A DNA stretch of 29,290 nucleotides from IMG/VR virus record IMGVR_UViG_3300042868_007974, positions 1-29,290 of that record; one strand, written 5' to 3'. A program made the position numbers and the translations under genes. The stretch is from a virus. Numbering within the stretch: the first letter of the stretch is position 1; each line of letters opens with the position of its first letter. This document shows positions 13,121 through 26,700 of the stretch, piece by piece. The notes beneath the pieces were generated by a model. It made no database searches. It was not told where the DNA came from and saw only the letters and a program-made list of their open reading frames with translations.

Positions 13121-13312
13121 ATGAAAGACTTTATTTCTGAAATTATCTCGCGCACGCGAGACGAACAAGCAAAATTAGCGGAAACCCTTACCGCTGGCAG
13201 CAATGTCAATACTTTCGCAGATTATCAACGTTTTGTTGGTCGTCACGAAGGGTTTTCAGTAGTACTTGACATTATTAACGAAATTTTGAGGGAAGACGAA
13301 GAAGACCTGTAA
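13121..13312 (+). CDS. Hypothetical small protein, 63 aa
   Basis: Begins MKDFISEIISRTRDEQAKLA and ends acidic (NEILREDEEDL); two helices with a polar turn (FADYQRFVGRHEG) between them. Phages often have such a small protein between portal and scaffold genes, function unknown. The ATG at 13121 is chosen because an upstream in-frame TTG falls inside the promoter motif. Confidence 0.7.
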   Translation: MKDFISEIISRTRDEQAKLAETLTAGSNVNTFADYQRFVGRHEGFSVVLDIINEILREDEEDL

Positions 13313-13332
13313 AGGTTAAGGAGCGCTGGATA

Positions 13333-13770
13333 GTGTTTGATTTAAAAGGCAATGAGGAACCGGATACACGATCAGAGGAAGAATGTTTTCCCAACATCGA
13401 CACCGGAATTGAAGTAGCTGGAGACCGTGTCTTAGTGCAACTACGACGCGAGAAGTCGACCAGTAAAGGCGGTATCATCTTAGTTGATGAAACCAGACAG
13501 ACGTTACGTTTCAACGAGACCGTGGCTAAGGTAATCCAAATTGGACCCCTAGCATACAAATCACCAGAAGATTTAACACCGTGGCCCGAAGGCAACTGGT
13601 GTAACGTTGGTGACTTGGTTCGCACCATTAAGTACGGCGGCGATCGGTTTGTTGTGCAGCCAGATGACGAAGGATCACCCGTGGTCTTTATTACGTTGCA
13701 GGCACGTGAAATCATTTCTCGCATCAAGTCGTTTGAGTATGCGCAGAAGATGAAGGCGTTTGTAGATTAA
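13333..13770 (+). CDS. GroES-like co-chaperonin, 145 aa
   Basis: Residues about 25-135 follow the Cpn10 pattern: VAGDRVLVQLRREKSTSKGG is the first strand pair and start of the mobile loop, IILVDE follows, then ETVAKVIQIGP, VGDLVRTIKYGG and a final beta strand pair. In this family the protein caps host GroEL; phage versions such as T4 gp31 help fold the capsid protein. Its place just before scaffold and capsid genes fits that role. It starts at GTG with AAGGAG nine bases upstream. The 28-residue N-terminal and the loop insertion make it longer than bacterial GroES (about 97 aa). Confidence 0.8.
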   Translation: MFDLKGNEEPDTRSEEECFPNIDTGIEVAGDRVLVQLRREKSTSKGGIILVDETRQTLRFNETVAKVIQIGPLAYKSPEDLTPWPEGNWCNVGDLVRTIKYGGDRFVVQPDDEGSPVVFITLQAREIISRIKSFEYAQKMKAFVD

Positions 13771-13786
13771 CTTTTGAAAGAAAAGT

Positions 13787-14779
13787 ATGGCAGATAATGA
13801 AAAAGACGTTCCTATCAAGGAACAAGAAGACGGCTCAGTTTTAGCCCGTGTACAGGCCCCAGAAGGGTTTGATGACGAAGAAAACCAAGAGGAAGGCAAA
13901 AAAGTAGAAGCCTCCGATGAGGACAGCTCTGACGAACAAGATGATCATCAAGATGACAACGATGACCAGAATGACGAAGAGACCGATGAAGAGCGCGAGA
14001 AGATTCGTGAGGCAAGGCGTGAAGAGCGTCGGCTAAAGAAGGAACTCTCAAAGCAACGCACGGCCTCAGATAAACACAAGATTTCAGCACTTGAAAAGCG
14101 TAACGAAGAATTAGCTCGTCGCTTGGCTGCAGTAGAGAATACAGCATCATCGTATCAGTTTGCGCAGATTGACAAGGCCGTGGAAGATGAAGCCACCCGC
14201 GTTGAATATGCAAAAATGAAGATGTTGCAAGCTGCCCAAGAAAACGATGCGGTTGCCCAAATGGAATACCTGGAGCAATTAACAGAAGCTAAGCAACGTT
14301 TGCAGCAAGTGCAGCACTACAAAAAACAACAGCTCGAGGCTGCTAAGGCTCCAAAGCAAAACGTGCCAAACGAAATGACGGCAGAAGTACAACGTAATGC
14401 TGAGCGCTGGCTAAAGAAGAACTCCTGGTTTGACACACAGGCCCGAGACACAGATAGTAGAATTGCCAAAGTTATTGATCAAGAACTCGCATCCGATGGT
14501 TGGGATCCAAGTGATTCCGAATACTGGGAAGAGTTAGATAATCGATTAGCTGCACGTCTACCACACCGCTACACGGCGAAGGGTGGTAAAACACAGCGCT
14601 CGGCGGGCCCAACAGCCTCCAGCCGAGTAGCTAACACAGCAAGCGCCAAGCCCGGCACCATCACGTTAAGTCGTGATCGTGTTCAGGCAATTAAAGACGC
14701 AGGCGCGTGGGACGATGTAGAGAAACGAAACAAAATGATCCGCGCATACGCATCGTATGATCGCGCTAATAAAGGATAA
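13787..14779 (+). CDS. Capsid scaffolding protein, 330 aa
   Basis: Typical scaffold composition: a very acidic N-terminus (about residues 35-68, Asp/Glu/Gln-rich), a long charged coiled coil (about residues 65-195, REERRLKKELSKQR onward), and a basic, Ser/Thr-rich C-terminal part (residues about 265-330) of the kind that binds the capsid shell. It lies between the co-chaperonin and capsid genes. A protease domain is not visible. The Shine-Dalgarno is weak (GAAAGAAAAG). Confidence 0.8.
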   Translation: MADNEKDVPIKEQEDGSVLARVQAPEGFDDEENQEEGKKVEASDEDSSDEQDDHQDDNDDQNDEETDEEREKIREARREERRLKKELSKQRTASDKHKISALEKRNEELARRLAAVENTASSYQFAQIDKAVEDEATRVEYAKMKMLQAAQENDAVAQMEYLEQLTEAKQRLQQVQHYKKQQLEAAKAPKQNVPNEMTAEVQRNAERWLKKNSWFDTQARDTDSRIAKVIDQELASDGWDPSDSEYWEELDNRLAARLPHRYTAKGGKTQRSAGPTASSRVANTASAKPGTITLSRDRVQAIKDAGAWDDVEKRNKMIRAYASYDRANKG

Positions 14780-14784
14780 TTAAA

Positions 14785-15342
14785 ATGGCAAATACAAGAA
14801 TTAAACGTGACCTAGACGACCGCATGGCTGACCGGGCACAAGAAGTAATGGAACGCGCGACAACTGCGAGTTCCGATGACATTGCACGTCGTGAACGCCT
14901 TGATGCGTTTAGAGACAAGTGGGCAAATAGTGCGTTGCCCGATCTTCCCGCGGGGATTATTCCCGGGATGCACTTGTGTTGGTTATCAACAACCAATACT
15001 TACGACAGTATCGACAAACGTATGGCATTGGGTTATGAGCCAGTTAAAGCTAGCGAATTAGGCAAAGGCTTTGAAGGACTAGGCAAAATGAGCTCGGGCA
15101 AGTTTGAAGGCTGTGTTAGTTGTAATGAAATGGTACTCTTTAAGTTACCAGAAGACATCTACCAAGAAGTAATGCGTATGCTCCACTTGGAGGATCCGCT
15201 TGAACACCAACGTAATATTACCGCGCAGGTTCGCGACACAGCGCAGGGTAATAAGGGTGGTCGTTCGGTTCTTGAGGGCGGTCTTTTGGAAATGGAAAAG
15301 GATACTACAAGAGCGAATAATAAAAATGTTCGCTTCTCTTAA
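14785..15342 (+). CDS. Virion-associated hypothetical protein, 185 aa
   Basis: Charged N-terminal helix with many Arg/Asp, then a compact segment GMHLCWLSTTNTYDSIDKRM (residues 61-80) and GYEPVKASELG, seen in my recollection in head-region proteins of many phages, then a CVSCNEM motif with Cys110/Cys113 and a Lys/Arg-rich tail. Role unknown; position between scaffold and capsid suggests head assembly. AAGGA precedes the ATG. Confidence 0.65.
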   Translation: MANTRIKRDLDDRMADRAQEVMERATTASSDDIARRERLDAFRDKWANSALPDLPAGIIPGMHLCWLSTTNTYDSIDKRMALGYEPVKASELGKGFEGLGKMSSGKFEGCVSCNEMVLFKLPEDIYQEVMRMLHLEDPLEHQRNITAQVRDTAQGNKGGRSVLEGGLLEMEKDTTRANNKNVRFS

Positions 15343-15374
15343 CATTCTTCAAAAATAACAAAGGAAATACATAA

Positions 15375-16040
15375 ATGTCAACAACATTTAAACCCTTTGG
15401 TCTGAAGCCCGTATACCATCCTAGCGGCTTAGACCGTGCCGTGCCATTTGTTGGCACGAACAGCTTTGTTGCAGGAACCACTGGTTATAGCGCTCCGTAC
15501 AGTTTAAACTCTGGTGAAACATTTTTCCAATACACACCAGTAGGTTTAACTGCATCAGGCCAATTAGCAATCGCAGCAGCATCAGCAGCAACTAGCCCAG
15601 TTTATGGCGTATTCGACGGTGTAGAATATACAACCGCTGAAGGTCGTCGTACATTAGGCAAGTCAGCAGCTAAAGCAACCCTTGACGCAGCTACCGACAT
15701 CGTTTTTTGGATTTTCCAAGATCCGTCATTGGTATATGAGATTCAAGTAGCGGGTTCTGCTACATCAGCAGCAATCGGCTCACAGTATAACTTCTCTGCA
15801 ACAGCTGGTTCCAGACCTATTGACGGCTACACCATTGGTGTTGGCGGCGCAGGTTTCTCGACAACAGCTTTGGCTGCTGCGGAAGTTGGTACAGGTGTTC
15901 AAGGTCAAGTACGTGTAGTAGGCTTAGGCCGTGAAGTTGCGTTCCCAACAGGCGAGTTAAATGCCTGGGGTGACGCGTTTACAATCGTTCAAGTGCAAAT
16001 CGCAAACAATGCGTTCCTTGCACCTAAGACTTCACTCTAA
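15375..16040 (+). CDS. Probable head decoration or minor structural protein, 221 aa
   Basis: A Gly/Ala/Thr-rich, mostly beta protein (starts MSTTFKPFGLKPVYHPSGLD; includes SAATSPVYGVFDGVEYTTAE). Small Gly/Ala/Thr-rich beta proteins directly before the capsid gene are commonly head decoration or stabilising proteins, but no family is recognised with certainty. AAGGA Shine-Dalgarno is present. Confidence 0.55.
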   Translation: MSTTFKPFGLKPVYHPSGLDRAVPFVGTNSFVAGTTGYSAPYSLNSGETFFQYTPVGLTASGQLAIAAASAATSPVYGVFDGVEYTTAEGRRTLGKSAAKATLDAATDIVFWIFQDPSLVYEIQVAGSATSAAIGSQYNFSATAGSRPIDGYTIGVGGAGFSTTALAAAEVGTGVQGQVRVVGLGREVAFPTGELNAWGDAFTIVQVQIANNAFLAPKTSL

Positions 16041-16058
16041 TCAACGAAAGGATAAGCA

Positions 16059-16976
16059 ATGGCAACCCCAATGCGTAGTACAGACTTTCGTGCGGTAGTC
16101 GAACCGATTATCAACGAAGTCTTTGATGGTGTATATGAGCAACGTGCCGACGAATGGAAAGGTTTTGTAGACCAAATCCAGGGTATCCCACGTAACTATC
16201 ACGAAGAAGTAATGCTGTTCGGTATGAACGCAGCTCCTGCAATGCCTGACGGCACTCCAGTTAGCTACGATCAAGGCGGTACACTGTACATCACCCGATT
16301 CATTTATCAAATCTATGGCTTGGCATATGCCTTGACCAAAGTATTGATGGAAGACGGCGATCACATCCGTATCGGCTCAACCTTCGCTAAGCACCTCGCT
16401 CAGTCGATGATTGAAACCAAAGAAACCCTCTGCGCAAACCTCTTGAACTTCGCGTTCACAGCTGGTTACGTAGGCGGCGACGGCGTAACTCTGGTCAACA
16501 CAGCTCACCCTGTTGCAAACGGTTTGACATACTCGAACCAATTAGCTACAGCAGCTTCGTTAAGCCAGACTTCTGTTGAGCAAATCCTTATTCAGATCCG
16601 CGGCGCTATTGACAACAATGGTAAGCGTATCCGTCTAAAGGCTGAGCAATTAGTGGTTCCACCAGCACTCGAGTTCCAAGCAGAAGTAATTCTGAAGTCG
16701 GTTCTCCGTTCTGGTACCGCTGACAACGATTTGAACCCAATCAAATCAACAGGTATGTTGCCAAAGGGCACACACGTGGTAACACGTTTGTCCTCAAGCA
16801 AAGCCTGGTGGGTTCAGACCGATGCAGAAAACGGCTTGATGCTCGTAATGCGTCGTCCAATGGAGAAATCCATGGAAGGCGATTTCGAGACAGACAGCAT
16901 GCGTTACAAAGCAACCGAGCGCTATGCGACCGGCTGGCACGACGCACGTAACATCTACGGCACTTCCGGTTTGTAA
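16059..16976 (+). CDS. Major capsid protein, 305 aa
   Basis: Resembles the phage head subunit family with the HK97-type fold related to Mu gpT. Features include FVDQIQGIPRNYHEEVMLFG, SYDQGGTLYITRFIYQIYGL and, at the C-terminus, the typical ATGWHDARNIYGTSGL ending. Length is normal for this family. It is preceded by AAAGGA and followed within 25 bases by an intrinsic terminator, so it closes the head assembly unit, as is common for a highly expressed capsid gene. No transmembrane segment or intein is visible. Confidence 0.85.
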   Translation: MATPMRSTDFRAVVEPIINEVFDGVYEQRADEWKGFVDQIQGIPRNYHEEVMLFGMNAAPAMPDGTPVSYDQGGTLYITRFIYQIYGLAYALTKVLMEDGDHIRIGSTFAKHLAQSMIETKETLCANLLNFAFTAGYVGGDGVTLVNTAHPVANGLTYSNQLATAASLSQTSVEQILIQIRGAIDNNGKRIRLKAEQLVVPPALEFQAEVILKSVLRSGTADNDLNPIKSTGMLPKGTHVVTRLSSSKAWWVQTDAENGLMLVMRRPMEKSMEGDFETDSMRYKATERYATGWHDARNIYGTSGL

Positions 16977-16997
16977 TCCAAACCACTGTAGTACGTC

Positions 16998-17026
16998 AAA
17001 AAGACCACCCACAAGGTGGTCTTTTT
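16998..17026 (+). terminator. Intrinsic terminator after the capsid gene
   Basis: AAAAAGACCACC-CACAA-GGTGGTCTTTTT: a seven-pair GC-rich stem (GACCACC/GGTGGTC) extended by A-T pairs and followed by a T run, a textbook Rho-independent terminator. A late promoter follows after only seven bases. Confidence 0.9.
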
Positions 17027-17033
17027 GCTTTTA

Positions 17034-17066
17034 GGGCGGTTTCACCCCATACTTTGCATTAGTATA
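17034..17066 (+). promoter_or_regulatory. Late promoter motif, copy D (fibre block)
   Basis: GGGCGG at 17034 and GCATTAGTATA at 17056, 22 bases apart. Unlike the other copies, the next start codon (17162) is 106 bases downstream. This leader, about 90 nt, contains TCCCAT and ATGGGA as possible stem arms and only a weak GGA before the ATG. Confidence 0.8.
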
Positions 17067-17161
17067 TATAAGGAAGACTTATCCCATTCTGACTGCCGCC
17101 ACTTCCCGGTACGACGACTTAGAGACAGCATGGGACACCCACTAAGAAATGGAAATAAATT

Positions 17162-17572
17162 ATGTCAATGACAACATTCTCCGGCCCAGTCCGCTCCCTC
17201 GCTGGTTTCATGACTCCAGTTGAGCCAACCCCAAACGTTAGCACCACATTAACCCAAGCCGAAACTGGTGGCGATTATGTGATTCTATCGACTGTTGACG
17301 GCGGCCCAGCTGCAGCTATCACAATCACCCTCCCACAAGTTGAGGGCACATCTACAAGCCCAGACCCACGCTACAATGGTATCCGCGGCGGTTTGTTTAA
17401 TGCTGATACTGTAATTACCCACATTGTTGCAGCATTTGCTGGCCAAACAGTTAACGGCGCGGCTTCCGTAAACGTTCCTCCTTTGCATTTTGCAGAGTGG
17501 ATTGGTAACGGTAATCAAAACGCCCCTTGGCTTTGCCGTATTACCCCATTAGTTTCTGCGGCAGCACCTTAA
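17162..17572 (+). CDS. Hypothetical beta-rich structural protein, 136 aa
   Basis: Starts MSMTTFSGPVRSLAGFMTPV. Rich in Thr, Val, Gly and Pro with almost no charge, a profile typical of beta-sandwich virion proteins. First gene of the fibre unit. A second in-frame ATG two codons on is an equally good start. No family recognised. Confidence 0.6.
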   Translation: MSMTTFSGPVRSLAGFMTPVEPTPNVSTTLTQAETGGDYVILSTVDGGPAAAITITLPQVEGTSTSPDPRYNGIRGGLFNADTVITHIVAAFAGQTVNGAASVNVPPLHFAEWIGNGNQNAPWLCRITPLVSAAAP

Positions 17573-17582
17573 TTAACTCCAC

Positions 17583-17611
17583 GGGGCTCTGGCCCCCTGT
17601 TTAACTTTTTT
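17583..17611 (+). terminator. Possible weak terminator or attenuator
   Basis: GGGGC-TCTG-GCCCC stem followed nine bases later by a T6 tract. The spacer is long for an efficient terminator, so partial readthrough into the next genes is likely. Confidence 0.3.
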
Positions 17612-17622
17612 GGAGATTAATT

Positions 17623-17924
17623 ATGAGAGAAGTAATTGTAACAGCAACTGCAGGCGGTGATACACCACCAGTAGTAATTGACCAATACTTAAATCCAGCT
17701 TCTGTAACTTACTACAAAACTGGTAGTGGAACTGTTCAAGTAACGGTAACGGATCCGTACCCAGTTGTAGATTTAGAATTTACAGCACCAACTTTTACTT
17801 GGGTTACAGCACCAACAACTGCGCCAAACGCGGCTAACTTTTTAGGCCAACCATATCGGGCTATTCGCCTAAGTGGTGGAACTGCTGGCGACACACTGAC
17901 TGTAGTTCAAGCCGGAGCTAAGTA

Positions 17925-17925
<1 letters not shown>
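17623..17925 (+). CDS. Hypothetical beta-rich structural protein, 100 aa
   Basis: A Thr/Val/Pro-rich protein (starts MREVIVTATAGGDTPPVVID) with TVQVTVTDPYPVVDLEF in the middle. The alternating hydrophobic pattern suggests a small beta-sandwich virion protein. TTGGAG lies before the ATG. Its TAA stop overlaps the next ATG. Confidence 0.6.
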
Positions 17926-22505
<4,580 letters not shown>

Positions 22506-22514
22506 GAGTTTTAA

Positions 22515-22733
22515 GTGGCAACTTGTGCAGTAATTGACAATAACAACACAGTAATTAATCTGATAGTGGCGGACGTAACTGATCCGCCACCGTTAGATTG
22601 TAAACTCGCAAACAAACCAGACAATGTGTTTGTTGATATTGGGTTCACCTGGGACGGAACTAATTTTTTTGATAAAGAAAAAAATATATGTTTGCCCGTT
22701 ATTTTAGAAGAGCAGCCAACCGGTTTGGAATAA
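22515..22733 (+). CDS. Small tail-associated protein, 72 aa
   Basis: GTG start with AGGAG ten bases upstream. The sequence (ATCAVIDNNNTVINLIVADV, later VFVDIGFTWDGTNFF) has the plan 'strand, polar turn, strand ... G.tWDGtnF' common in small proteins next to phage fibre genes, thought to be assembly or structural accessories. No enzymatic residue seen. Confidence 0.7.
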   Translation: MATCAVIDNNNTVINLIVADVTDPPPLDCKLANKPDNVFVDIGFTWDGTNFFDKEKNICLPVILEEQPTGLE

Positions 22734-22751
22734 ACCAAGAAAGGTAATACC

Positions 22752-23795
22752 ATGAAAATTGCTGTATACGCAATTAGCAAAAACGAAGAACAATTTGTCA
22801 AAAGATTCTGTGAGTCAGCCAAAGAAGCTGACATTGTTTTAATAGCGGACACGGGATCTACTGACAACACCGTTCAACTAGCAAAAGAGTGCGGCGCGCA
22901 GGTGTACACGATTGGTATTAACCCGTGGCGTTTTGATAAAGCCCGCGATACTGCACTAGCACTGATTCCAATGGACGTAGATGTTTGCGTTTCTTTGGAT
23001 TTAGACGAGGAGTTGCAGCCAGGTTGGAGAGAAGAAATTGAACGCGTTTGGAAAGAAGATACCACCAGATTGCGTTACAAGTTTGACTGGGGTGCTGGGA
23101 TTGCGTTTTTCTATGAGAAAATCCACCACCGCAAAGGGTATCACTGGCATCATCCATGCCATGAATACCCAGTACCAGATGTAAGAACTAAAGAAGTATG
23201 GGCGCAGACGGATATGCTGCTTGTGATCCACAAACCGGATCCAACCAAATCCCGTGGTCAGTATTTAGACTTGCTGTTATTGGCAGTCACCGAAGATCCA
23301 CGCTGCCCACGCAACGCATTTTACTACGCTAGAGAATTGACGTTCTATAGCAAGTGGCAAGAAGCCGTTGACGCATTAAACAAGTATTTAGCAATGCCAG
23401 AAGCTACATGGCCTAATGAGCGTTGCTATGCAATGCGTCTATTAGGTAAATCGTACGATGAGCTGGGCTGGGACGGATTAGTTTGGCACCGTCGCGCATG
23501 CGCGGAGGCGCCCAACACACGCGAACCATGGTGTGATTTAGCGATGGCTTGCTACCGTAAAGGATTGTGGGAAGAGTGCTTTGCAGCAGCAAGCAACGCA
23601 CTGAAGATTAAAAACAAAGAGGCTGTATATACAATGGATCCAACAGTATGGGGTGCACGTCCACACGATCTATTGTCTATTGCGGCGCATATGTTAGGCA
23701 TGAAAGAAGAAGCAATTAAGCATGGCGAGATAGCACTTCAGTTTGAACCTAACAATGAACGATTAGTAAAAAACTTGGAATATTACAAGGCTTAA
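22752..23795 (+). CDS. GT2-type glycosyltransferase with C-terminal TPR-like repeats, 347 aa
   Basis: Residues 8-20 (ISKNEEQFVKRFC) and 33-40 (DTGSTDNT) are the nucleotide-sugar binding start of a GT-A/GT2 fold, and LDLDEEL (Asp83, Asp85) gives the metal-binding DxD. A His-rich patch (KIHHRKGYHWHHPCHEYP) follows near residue 122-140. From about 190 to the end there are TPR-like helical pairs (YARELTFYSKWQEAVDALNK, then LAMACYRKGLWEECFAAASN and AHMLGMKEEAIKHGEIALQF). This domain order is known in glycosyltransferases such as SunS-type enzymes. AAAGG precedes the ATG. It stands between two fibre genes, so the natural substrate may be a fibre; a host-surface target is the alternative. Confidence 0.85.
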   Translation: MKIAVYAISKNEEQFVKRFCESAKEADIVLIADTGSTDNTVQLAKECGAQVYTIGINPWRFDKARDTALALIPMDVDVCVSLDLDEELQPGWREEIERVWKEDTTRLRYKFDWGAGIAFFYEKIHHRKGYHWHHPCHEYPVPDVRTKEVWAQTDMLLVIHKPDPTKSRGQYLDLLLLAVTEDPRCPRNAFYYARELTFYSKWQEAVDALNKYLAMPEATWPNERCYAMRLLGKSYDELGWDGLVWHRRACAEAPNTREPWCDLAMACYRKGLWEECFAAASNALKIKNKEAVYTMDPTVWGARPHDLLSIAAHMLGMKEEAIKHGEIALQFEPNNERLVKNLEYYKA

Positions 23796-23798
23796 TTA

Positions 23799-26700
23799 AT
23801 GGCGATTTCATTCGTTGCTGCCGGAACAGTTGGTACAGGATCAAACCCCAACGTTACTGTTCCAGCTGGAATTCAAAAAGATGATTTATTGCTGATTGTT
23901 ACAGCAGGATCTGCCACACCCACAACACCAACGGGGTGGACTCAATTAGCGGCTCAAGGCGCTGGTCAGTTTATAACGGTTCTTTTTAAATTTGCAACGG
24001 CCTCTGAAGCAACCGTAAATTTAACACAATCAGGCACATCATCAAAAGCCGTTATGGTGGCCTATCGGGGTGCTGGCGGTGTTGAGGTACTTCCTGCGTT
24101 TACTACAGGTTCTAGTACAACAGCAACACCAAACACAGTCACCACCACATACACAAACGACTACGTTATTAGTTTGTATGCTTGTGCGGTTAATACTACA
24201 ACTTTTACTCCAAATGCTTCAACCACTTCGCGTGTTAATAGCGCGGCCACTGCAGCACTTCGAGGTTTATTAATTGCCGATGAATTACAAGCGGCGGCAG
24301 GCACGTCAACCGCACGTGCCGCTACGTTATCCACAACTCGATCATGGTCGGCTATTCCAATCGCAATTATTGAAGCTCCCCGAGTATTATACTGGGTTGG
24401 CGGTAACGGAACTTGGGACGCATCCACAACAACCAGATGGTCAAACACCTCCGGCGGCGCTGGCGGTGTTGTAGCACCAACACTAGTTGATGACACAATT
24501 ATTAATGCCAGCTCCGGTTCACCGACCGTAACGTTATCTGGTTCGCCGTCTTGTAAATCATTAACAACCACTGGCGCAACATGCACAATTGATTCAACAG
24601 GTGCATTAAGCATTAATGGTGGAATGACGTTATCGTCAACTACAACATGGACCGCTTCGGGAAATTTAAACTTTCTTGGAACCGGCACCATTACTACTAA
24701 TGCGGTGTCAATTGCTAGCGGAATTACACTTAATGGACCAAGTCAAACTTTCACTTTAGGTGATACGTTAAATACCTCGACTACATTTACGTTAACTGCT
24801 GGAACATTAGCGTTAGGTACAAATTCATTAAATGCAAGCGCATTTAGCACAAGTAACTCAAATACACGATCCATTTCATTTGGCAGCGGATCTGCAATTA
24901 ATTTAAGCGCTGGCGGTACTGCTGTTACAGTTTGGCAAGGATCTACGGCAACCGGGTTTTCTACAAGCGGAACGCCAACTGTAAACTTTACTTACACTGG
25001 AGGCACCAGTACACGAACAATTGTTCACGGAACTACTGGAGATACTGCAACAACAGCCGCAATTAATTTTAATATTACCGCAGGATCTGATACGGTATCA
25101 ATTACAAGCAATTCGGCAATTCAAAATTTAAATGCAACAGGATTTAGCGGCACTTTAAGTTTTCTTTCTGGTTCTATATACGGATCGCTTACACTAGTAT
25201 CTGGCATTACTTGGACAAATACCGGAACATTGACATTTAGATCAACCAGTTCTGGGCAAACCATTACAACTGCTGGTAAAACAATAGATACACTTACATT
25301 TAACGGGGTTGGTGGCGCGTGGACACTACAGGACAATCTTACTGTATCGTCCGGAATTACTTTAACAAACGGCTCACTAACAACAAATGATAAAACAGTT
25401 AACGCAACCACTTTTACAAGCTCAAATGCAAACGTAAGAACATTAAATCTTGGATCAAGCACAATTAATTTAAGCTCTACAGGAAATGTTTGGAATTTAG
25501 GAACAACAACTAATTTAACATTTAATTCTGGCACAAGCCAAATAAATTTAACAGGTTCAACATTTCCTGATTTTCTTGGTGGTGGTTTAACATATTACAA
25601 TTTAAATTTTAGTAACAGCCCTAGTGCTCAAATAACGGGCAATAACACATTTAATACACTATCATTTTCTACGCTAACATCTACTGCAGCGTTAGAATTA
25701 ACCGGCACAACACAAACGGTCACAAATTTTAACGTTGATGGTGGTTCATATACTAATTTTATTACACTAACCGGCGGCACATTATCAAAATCAAGTGGCA
25801 CCGTCAGTTTAAGTTTTGCTGCTATTTCTACCGCAGCAACAGGCGGAGCAACATGGAACGCCTTCGGATGCCGACAACTTAGTGCTGCAGCCACTGGTTG
25901 GAATTTTGGTGCACAAACTCGATATTTAGTTGGTGCCGGAGCAATTTCTGACTTTGATGCAGTGGGGAGATGGTCAACAACATCCGGCGGGGCAGCTAAT
26001 GCAATGTCCCCTTTTCAATTTGATGATGTAATTTTTGATACAAATTCTGGTTCAGTAACATTTTCCGTTACCACTTCAAATGATTCAACTATTAAAAGTT
26101 TAAATGCCTCAACTTTTACCGGTATTTACAACGTTGCGGCGGCGACAACGTTAAACGTTTACGGTAGCTTTATTCTCGGCTCCAGCATGACTTTGACAGG
26201 TAAATACAGTAATTTATATTTATACGGAACTACATCAGGCAATTTGTTAACCATTGGAACATCTAATAAAAATATTGCTAACAGTTTATACTTAAATTGC
26301 TCTTCCGGTGACTACACATTAACAACAAATTGTACGATTGATGCTGAATTTGATTTATTGTCCGGAACATTTAATTTTGGCAGTAATACCTTTACTGCTG
26401 ATAGAATTACCGATCTGCCCCTTACTGGAAATGCAACACTTAATTTAAATTCATCCACAATTAATCTTAATGGAACATCTAATCCTTTTAATTATGTAAG
26501 GTTAATAGAGGCAAACACAACCGTAAACGCCGGAACCTCTACAATAAACTTAGTTGATTTTTCTACAAGTGCTAGTGGTTTTGATTTTACTAGTAATAAA
26601 ACGTTTAACGTTGTAAATTTAAACGGCATAGTCGCCGGAGAAGTTGTTTCGTTTAATAGTAGCCCAACTATCAGTAGGCTAACCACAAACAATACGGTTG

